Origin: a virus
Length of the DNA stretch: 32,268 nucleotides
Strand: one strand, 5' to 3'
Virus record (IMG/VR): IMGVR_UViG_3300042922_000137
Location: 1 to 32,268 of that record
Of this stretch, positions 28,456 through 32,268 are shown piece after piece. The notes beneath the pieces were generated by a model. That model had not been told where the DNA came from. It ran no database searches and saw only the letters and a program-made list of their open reading frames with translations. Position 1 is the stretch's first letter. The number at the start of each line of letters is the position of its first letter. Made by a program: the position numbers and the translations under genes.

Positions 28456-28655
28456 ATAATATTAAACTTATCTGGAATGGCTCATTTATGGGCATCATCT
28501 ACTCATTAGAAATTAATGGGAAATATCACAAGCTTTCTGGAGAGACTGAGCTTGAAGCTAAGGCAGATGCTGAACAGTGGCTATTTGCACATGGAATATA
28601 CACTGATGAGTTTGATGTATGGAATTCAACTTTTGAATATGGAGGGTGTTTGTGA
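28452..28655 (+). CDS. Small early protein
   Basis: A 67-residue protein with ATG 28452 overlapping the previous stop codon. It has strands (NNIKLIWNGSFMGIIYSLEI) and a helix (GETELEAKADAEQWLFAHG). It ends in an acidic segment. The stop overlaps the GTG of the next gene. Confidence 0.65.
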   Translation: MNNIKLIWNGSFMGIIYSLEINGKYHKLSGETELEAKADAEQWLFAHGIYTDEFDVWNSTFEYGGCL

Positions 28656-29296
28656 AAAAGATTTATGGAGTTGGAACCAACGATGCAGGCTATCCTGTAA
28701 CTCGTAATGAGTTAGTAGGGGGAAAGTTTAAGCAAGTATGGATATGTCCATTTTACAAAGCGTGGACTAATATGTTTAAGCGCTGTTATTGTGAAAAGTA
28801 CCAAGCATCTATGCCTACTTATGAAGAAGCTTGTGTTGATGAGCATTGGCACCTATTCTCTAACTTCAGAGTTTGGATGGCAAATCAGGTATGGGAAGGT
28901 CTAGAGTTAGATAAAGAGATACTTTCAAACGGCGGTAAAGTGTACTCTGAAGATACCTGCTGTTTTGTATCTCGGAGAATTAATAGTATGCTTCTGATCA
29001 ATCCTAAAACACGAGGACAGTTCCCTATAGGTGCCTCTATGACAAAGGCTGGAAAATATCAATCCTCTTGTAAGGACCATACTGCTAAAGCAAAAAATCT
29101 CGGTACTTATGTCACCCCAATGGGGGCACATGCAGCTTGGCAACTGTTTAAGGCAGATGTTATATCTACAGTAGCTTCTGAATATCAGGCTGAACCCTAT
29201 TTTAGAAATGACGTCTATTATAAACTAAACCAAATTTCAGACAAACTTAAAGAGGAAAACCTTATGGCAGTTGAGACGGTGACCATGTGGACCTAA
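28652..29296 (+). CDS. HNH-like phage endonuclease, putative
   Basis: About 214 residues. GTG 28652 sits 6 bases after GGAGG; GTG 28646 is too close. The N-terminal half reads KKIYGVGTNDAGYPVT, then CPFYKAWTNMFKRCYCEKYQ and CVDEHWHLFSNFRVWM, then GLELDKEILSNGGKVYSEDT and CCFVSRRINSML. This series matches a family of phage HNH-related proteins in which a Cys/His cluster and the 'lDKDil..gn..YspenC.fv...iN' block form the nuclease core. It could be a further mobile endonuclease or a host-DNA-degrading enzyme. Catalytic residues are inferred from the family. Confidence 0.7.
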   Translation: MKKIYGVGTNDAGYPVTRNELVGGKFKQVWICPFYKAWTNMFKRCYCEKYQASMPTYEEACVDEHWHLFSNFRVWMANQVWEGLELDKEILSNGGKVYSEDTCCFVSRRINSMLLINPKTRGQFPIGASMTKAGKYQSSCKDHTAKAKNLGTYVTPMGAHAAWQLFKADVISTVASEYQAEPYFRNDVYYKLNQISDKLKEENLMAVETVTMWT

Positions 29297-29847
29297 AAGA
29301 GAAAGCTCTAGCCCTACGAAAGCAGGGTTTAACATACGCACAAATATCAAGCACCTTAGATGGTGCTGTATCTGTTGACTGGTGTAAAAGAAACCTCAAG
29401 TCCAGTACAAGGAAAGACAGCGGGGATAATTCAGAGTGTGTGAGTGAAATTATAAAACTTGGTGAACGCCCAGAAGGTGTTACACAGTATGAGGCTAATG
29501 GGATAATCTTCAAATACTTTCCAGAAGCTAATGACAACAAGCTCAGATATATTAAAGATCGAGCTAAAACATTAAGTGATAACTGTATCATTCACACAGG
29601 ATGGATTGATTATATGAAACCAAATGAGAGTCACAAAGCTATGAATGCTTTTGCAATACACCCAATGGATCAAGTGGATGCAATGGTTGAGGACTATACA
29701 GAAATATACCCCAACACCAATAAGTGGTCTGTCAGATATGAGATGTTGAAGCTTGCTTTCTCAAAGCAAATATCACCTGAGAGTTTATCTTCACGGATCA
29801 ATAGCAATGAAGTACTGGCAGAGAGGATGGAGACTCGCAATAAGTAG
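29287..29847 (+). CDS. Helix-turn-helix protein at the end of the early block
   Basis: A 186-residue protein starting with GTG at 29287 within the end of the previous gene. Residues 1-40 (DLKEKALALRKQGLTYAQIS, then VSVDWCKRNLKS) form a homeodomain-like helix-turn-helix as in resolvases and mobile endonuclease add-ons. The rest is helical without recognised motif. It could be a DNA-binding partner of the upstream endonuclease-like protein or a regulator. It is the last rightward gene. Confidence 0.65.
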   Translation: MDLKEKALALRKQGLTYAQISSTLDGAVSVDWCKRNLKSSTRKDSGDNSECVSEIIKLGERPEGVTQYEANGIIFKYFPEANDNKLRYIKDRAKTLSDNCIIHTGWIDYMKPNESHKAMNAFAIHPMDQVDAMVEDYTEIYPNTNKWSVRYEMLKLAFSKQISPESLSSRINSNEVLAERMETRNK

Positions 29848-29980
29848 TGCACTTTAAGTGGGATGCGTGAGTGCACCTTGATAGTGTAAACCACCCGCAC
29901 TTTACCCCCACTATATTTAATAAGGTGCAGTGCACTTAGAAGAGACTTTCTAGCAAGTAAAATATCCCAAACCCCTGTAA

Positions 29981-30015
29981 AGACACTTAGCTTGTATTAG
30001 TAAGTGTCTATTTTT
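29981..30015 (+). terminator. Terminator of the rightward early transcript
   Basis: AGACACTTA pairs perfectly with TAAGTGTCT (9 bp) over an 11-base loop and is followed by ATTTTT. It lies 130 bases after the last rightward gene and is the natural end of the early operon. Confidence 0.8.
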
Positions 30016-30220
30016 ATGTCTGGAAAATATATGTAAGACGACTGAAAGCTTTATGTTATAAGGGCTTGTGTTCAGAAAACTCTGTCGCTATAGCTGATGC
30101 GTTTAACTGCTCTCTACGCCCACCCTATTAAAACCTCTCAGAATAACAAAATATCAGCAATCCTTCCAATTGTATCTCTCTATCACCTAACCCTTCCCTC
30201 ATAGATATTCCTGCCTAGAC

Positions 30221-30243
30221 TTCATTCAGATAAGCTGAATGAA
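30221..30243. repeat. Perfect 9-bp stem-loop
   Basis: TTCATTCAG is exactly complementary to CTGAATGAA with the five-base loop ATAAG. It has no T-tract on either strand and lies far from any gene, so it is not an ordinary terminator. It may be a protein-binding or replication structure. Confidence 0.6.
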
Positions 30244-30387
30244 TCTCTTTGAAAATAAACATGGTGACAAGGAATCTGTTTTAGTATCCACCTATCAAAA
30301 ACCGTTATGACTTCCTGTAACGCATTTTATGTTAAATGACCATTCATAGATTAGGTCTACCTGTCAAGCACTATATTTATACACCAT

Positions 30388-30416
30388 CATCTACCACACT
30401 GCATCTCCTATGTCAA
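30388..30416 (-). promoter_or_regulatory. Promoter-like boxes in the gene-free region
   Basis: On the minus strand a perfect TTGACA (30416-30411) and TAGATG (30393-30388) are separated by 17 bases. No gene follows for at least 400 bases, so if active it would make a non-coding RNA converging on the early operon terminator. Confidence 0.45.
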
Positions 30417-30475
30417 TAGGCTAGATAGTGTATAGAATAATGTTATTAGAATGTAATAAGTGATAGATATTGACA

Positions 30476-30542
30476 GGGATGGTGAGGGAAATTGTAAGAG
30501 TGATGTAAGATCCCACTATGTGGGATGGGTATTGTGAGGGAA
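30476..30542. repeat. Direct repeat in the gene-free region
   Basis: GGGATGGTGAGGGAA at 30476-30490 recurs as GGGATGGGTATTGTGAGGGAA at 30522-30542, with a six-base insert. Between them is the ATCCCAC-TAT-GTGGGAT hairpin. Short repeats around a hairpin are a usual layout of protein-binding or origin sites. Confidence 0.45.
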
Positions 30543-30722
30543 TCGTTACCGTGCTTAGCCATCTCTGATGGCTTCGCTCACACTGACAGTACCTAAAAGT
30601 ACACTAATCAGTGTAACTTCACCCACCTTGCAGATTAGACAGAATAAGCTTTACAGAGGATTTAGACACTATTCCTTAGAGGAATGCAGAAGAGGATGTT
30701 AGATTACTTACTGGAATGACTA

Positions 30723-30743
30723 AGCCCTCCACATTGGAGGGCT
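30723..30743 (-). terminator. Strong hairpin after the 33-residue gene
   Basis: AGCCCTCCA pairs with TGGAGGGCT (9 bp) over a three-base loop, 17 bases after the stop codon of the minus-strand mini-gene. There is no clear T-tract, so it may act as a terminator only in part, or protect the RNA 3' end. Confidence 0.55.
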
Positions 30744-30760
30744 AAAGAATCCTGCTACGA

Positions 30761-30862
30761 TTACTTGCCACATACAACACGCCATTCAAAGCCATAAGCT
30801 GTCTTAGCCTTGGAAGCTATCACAGTCTCTTTACTATATAGGTCTTTGAATGTGCGAGTCAT
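30761..30862 (-). CDS. 33-residue protein, minus strand
   Basis: A short frame starting ATG 30862 with product MTRTFKDLYSKETVIASKAK... ending in EWRVVCGK. It has a promoter-like sequence upstream (30899-30927) and a hairpin downstream, so it looks like a complete small transcription unit. A clear ribosome binding site is lacking, and the 5' leader contains a CTATCA/TGATAG hairpin. This leaves some doubt. Confidence 0.5.
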   Translation of the reverse strand: MTRTFKDLYSKETVIASKAKTAYGFEWRVVCGK

Positions 30863-30898
30863 GGGAGTGTGCTCTATCAATTGTTGTCTGATAGGGCT

Positions 30899-30933
30899 AT
30901 TCTACACAAACGACTAAAGCCCCGCAAGGGGCT
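30899..30933 (-). promoter_or_regulatory. Hairpin terminator overlapping the next promoter
   Basis: On the minus strand AGCCCC-TTGC-GGGGCT (30933-30918) followed by TTTAG ends the upstream gene. Its loop starts TTGCGG (30927-30922), 17 bases upstream of TAGAAT (30904-30899). The hairpin therefore supplies the -35 box of the promoter for the 33-residue gene. Confidence 0.6.
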
Positions 30934-30963
30934 AGAGAAGATTTATTGAGTTTCTTTTAAAGA

Positions 30964-31218
30964 CTAACCAAGTAATTCAGCAAGTAAAGCATCTTCAGAC
31001 ATACTATCAACATCACTAGAAATCGAATAGGTTTCAACCCCTTTAGCTTTCAGCAACTCCTCTTCTTGTGCTATCTCCTTTTCAATCTGCTTGATCCACA
31101 CAGAGCGTAGCTCGATTTCAGACTTCTTAGTTGCTGCTGCCAGATAGGCTTTCTCATTACTAAGGAGATTCATCAGGGCTACATAGTGTTCAGTTGTGTA
31201 AGTGTTGACTGAAGTCAT
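30964..31218 (-). CDS. Helical small protein
   Basis: An 84-residue protein. ATG 31218 is chosen because the longer frame would begin inside the terminator and promoter upstream. It starts MTSVNTYTTEHYVALMNLLS and contains a charged helix (EIELRSVWIKQIEKEIAQEE) and an acidic end (DVDSMSEDALLAELLG). The ribosome binding site is poor. It is preceded by a promoter at 31254-31282 and followed by a terminator. Confidence 0.65.
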   Translation of the reverse strand: MTSVNTYTTEHYVALMNLLSNEKAYLAAATKKSEIELRSVWIKQIEKEIAQEEELLKAKGVETYSISSDVDSMSEDALLAELLG

Positions 31219-31253
31219 TTTAGGAGTCTCTGTGTTTAGTTTCGATAATAGGT

Positions 31254-31289
31254 ATTCTACACACAAACAAAAGGCAGCACAAGGCTGCC
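31254..31289 (-). promoter_or_regulatory. Terminator with embedded promoter -35 box
   Basis: On the minus strand GGCAGC pairs with GCTGCC (31289-31273) and TTTT follows, a compact terminator for the 52-residue gene. The loop and 3' arm contain TTGTGC (31282-31277), exactly 17 bases before TAGAAT (31259-31254), which would drive the next gene. Confidence 0.65.
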
Positions 31290-31297
31290 AGTGTATT

Positions 31298-31456
31298 TTA
31301 TTGTAGGGTGGATAAATAAATCTTTAGTAGTTTCTCAAGTCTTTCCCCATCCTCGGCAGGGTAACGATTACGTCTACCGCTGTTATCAATCAAATCAATC
31401 TGATAGTGCTCTGTTAGCCAGTTAAGAAACTCTGTTAATTCATTAATCTCAATCAT
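31298..31456 (-). CDS. 52-residue small protein
   Basis: A frame starting ATG 31456 that overlaps the previous stop codon (ATGA). The product begins MIEINELTEFLNWLTEHYQI and has a helix followed by a basic loop (SGRRNRYPAED) and a second helix. It is probably one small folded domain. It ends 9 bases before a terminator. Function unknown. Confidence 0.65.
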   Translation of the reverse strand: MIEINELTEFLNWLTEHYQIDLIDNSGRRNRYPAEDGERLEKLLKIYLSTLQ

Positions 31457-31593
31457 TTCAGTAATTCCTTTTCAATGTAAGATAAAGCTTTCTCATAAGT
31501 ATCAAACCATTCGAGACCAGCATAAAGCCAACCTGATGGTGTCATAGCCCAACCCTTGCCAATCCATTCACCATGATCTTCAACGATAGTCAT
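31453..31593 (-). CDS. 46-residue small protein
   Basis: A frame starting ATG 31593, overlapping the end of the signal-peptide gene. The product begins MTIVEDHGEWIGKGWAMTPS and has a strand-strand-helix pattern rich in Trp and Tyr (WLYAGLEWFDTYEKAL). It is coupled to both neighbours by overlaps. Similar small modules are common in phage early regions. Function unknown. Confidence 0.65.
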   Translation of the reverse strand: MTIVEDHGEWIGKGWAMTPSGWLYAGLEWFDTYEKALSYIEKELLK

Positions 31594-31883
31594 GGAATCA
31601 TATCCTCACTAATCATCTCTTGTGTAACATTCAAGCTATCCAGCTGTGCAAGATCAGCCTTGATATTGTATCGTGCAAGCCACTTAGCCATCTCTTTGTC
31701 TGTAGCTTCCCAATATACTTTAGCCTCTTGCTTTACAGACAATGTATTCATGTTGCAGTCGGTAGATTGACTATCTACAGCCTGTGTGTGAGCATTGCTT
31801 GCTGTGTCTACGATGTAGCTTTCTTCAGAATAGACATTAGCTGCTGATATGAAAGACAGAGTGAGGATTGTGGCGCAAAGCAT
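31590..31883 (-). CDS. Exported small protein with signal peptide
   Basis: A 97-residue protein behind AAGGAAC. Residues 1-19 (MLCATILTLSFISAANVYS) look like a signal peptide, though the n-region lacks a Lys or Arg. The mature part is polar and partly helical (DKEMAKWLARYNIKADL) with one Cys. It would act in the periplasm or at the cell surface during infection. A promoter at 31940-31968 precedes it. No family is recognised. Confidence 0.65.
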   Translation of the reverse strand: MLCATILTLSFISAANVYSEESYIVDTASNAHTQAVDSQSTDCNMNTLSVKQEAKVYWEATDKEMAKWLARYNIKADLAQLDSLNVTQEMISEDMIP

Positions 31884-31939
31884 GATGGTGTTCCTTAAGA
31901 GATTCTGTTTGGTTTAAGCTTTCGCTTTGGTGTAAAACA

Positions 31940-31976
31940 ATCTTACTGGAAAGCTCTTATTGGGTCAAGAGCTTTC
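31940..31976 (-). promoter_or_regulatory. Hairpin with embedded promoter -35 box
   Basis: On the minus strand GAAAGCTCTT and AAGAGCTTTC form a 10-bp stem (31976-31949). TTGACC (31968-31963) covers the upper stem and loop and lies 17 bases upstream of TAAGAT (31945-31940). There is no T-tract, so termination is doubtful, but the promoter match is good. Confidence 0.6.
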
Positions 31977-31983
31977 GATAAAA

Positions 31984-32166
31984 TTATTTGTATTTATCAA
32001 AAAAAGTTTTAATGTCTTGGAAAGCATTAAAGTGTTCAGTACCATTAAGTTGGTTAGCGCCACCATTAAGTTGACGATAGAATAGTTCAATTAGTCGTCT
32101 AGCTTCATCTTTCATTGCATGAACATATTCAGGATCGTATGTATAGCCATGTTTAGTGTCTTTCAT
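31984..32166 (-). CDS. 60-residue small protein
   Basis: A 60-residue protein with ribosome binding site AAAGGATGAG. It begins MKDTKHGYTYDPEYVHAMKD and is helical (EARRLIELFYRQLNGG) with a basic-aromatic end (IKTFFDKYK). It is the first gene behind the strong promoter at 32221-32249, followed by a hairpin. Function unknown. Confidence 0.65.
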   Translation of the reverse strand: MKDTKHGYTYDPEYVHAMKDEARRLIELFYRQLNGGANQLNGTEHFNAFQDIKTFFDKYK

Positions 32167-32220
32167 TTCTACTCATCCTTTCTATTCGACAACACTAAAT
32201 GTCTTGTCTTGATGTGTTAG

Positions 32221-32249
32221 ATTTTAGTCTTATTGCCTAAATCTGTCAA
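32221..32249 (-). promoter_or_regulatory. Strong sigma70-type promoter
   Basis: On the minus strand a perfect TTGACA (32249-32244) and TAAAAT (32226-32221) are separated by 17 bases. The first start codon lies 55 bases downstream of the -10 box. This is one of the best promoter matches in the window. Confidence 0.8.
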
Positions 32250-32268
32250 CACATTTCTCAAACAAATT

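Larger units (their letters stand above)
29848..30760. other. Gene-free convergent region rich in hairpins
   Basis: Both strands lack a frame of more than about 25 codons with a ribosome binding site. It holds a terminator (29981-30015), a 9-bp perfect hairpin (30221-30243), 7-bp hairpins with three-base loops at 30510-30526 and 30557-30573, a nested hairpin at 30580-30614, a repeated GGGATGG...TGAGGGAA block (30476-30490 and 30522-30542), and promoter-like boxes on the minus strand (30388-30416). A replication or packaging signal or small RNAs are possible. Confidence 0.5.

Noticed and set aside
1-32268. CRISPR arrays, insertion sequences, integrase or lysogeny genes
   Set aside because: No regularly spaced repeats, transposase motifs or recombinase motifs were found on either strand.

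Overview
The window is a segment of a large tailed-phage genome (AT-rich, densely packed, strong AGGAG-type ribosome binding sites, sigma70-like promoters), so the host is most likely a Gram-negative bacterium. A PL7-type alginate lyase gene hints at an alginate-producing host such as a pseudomonad; this is inference. The head genes (lambda-E-type capsid protein, decoration protein, XkdF-like protease, portal, TerL) and the many tiny early genes recall large lytic myoviruses of the Felix O1 / PAK_P1 kind. I could not search databases to confirm this. No integrase or lysogeny gene is visible.

Layout. (1) 1-9368, minus strand: virion morphogenesis. In transcription order: a small SAP-like protein, an HNH homing endonuclease, TerL, portal, protease, a capsid assembly protein with a nested scaffold, decoration protein, major capsid protein, then four head-tail/neck genes running off the left edge. 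(2) 9464-14554, minus: a long repeat-built tail fibre, a small companion protein, an SGNH/GDSL hydrolase tail protein, a terminator, then a tiny cationic amphipathic peptide, a small hydrophobic membrane protein and a possible small terminase. (3) 14572-15341, minus: an RNA-only region with its own promoter. It holds a long structured RNA with a canonical hammerhead ribozyme inside it, a 17-bp perfect hairpin and an intact tRNA-Tyr(GUA). (4) 15349-17197, minus: three small genes and a protein with a DNA-polymerase-A-like palm domain. (5) 17198-17407: divergent promoter region. (6) 17408-29847, plus: about 38 early genes, mostly small and overlapping by ATGA/GTGA junctions. They include PhoH-like ATPase, an HNH-AP2 endonuclease, ClpP-like protease, dCMP deaminase, a run of hyperacidic mini-proteins, zinc-ribbon proteins, a PL7 alginate-lyase-like enzyme and a second endonuclease-like protein. 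(7) 29848-30760: about 0.9 kb without genes but rich in hairpins. (8) 30761-32166, minus: six small genes, three of which are separated from their neighbour by hairpins whose loops carry the next promoter's -35 box.

The most unusual content is the hammerhead-containing RNA locus beside tRNA-Tyr. Next come the fused hairpin/promoter modules, the alginate-lyase-like enzyme in the early region, the cationic peptide coupled to a membrane protein, and the cluster of mini-proteins almost devoid of lysine and arginine.
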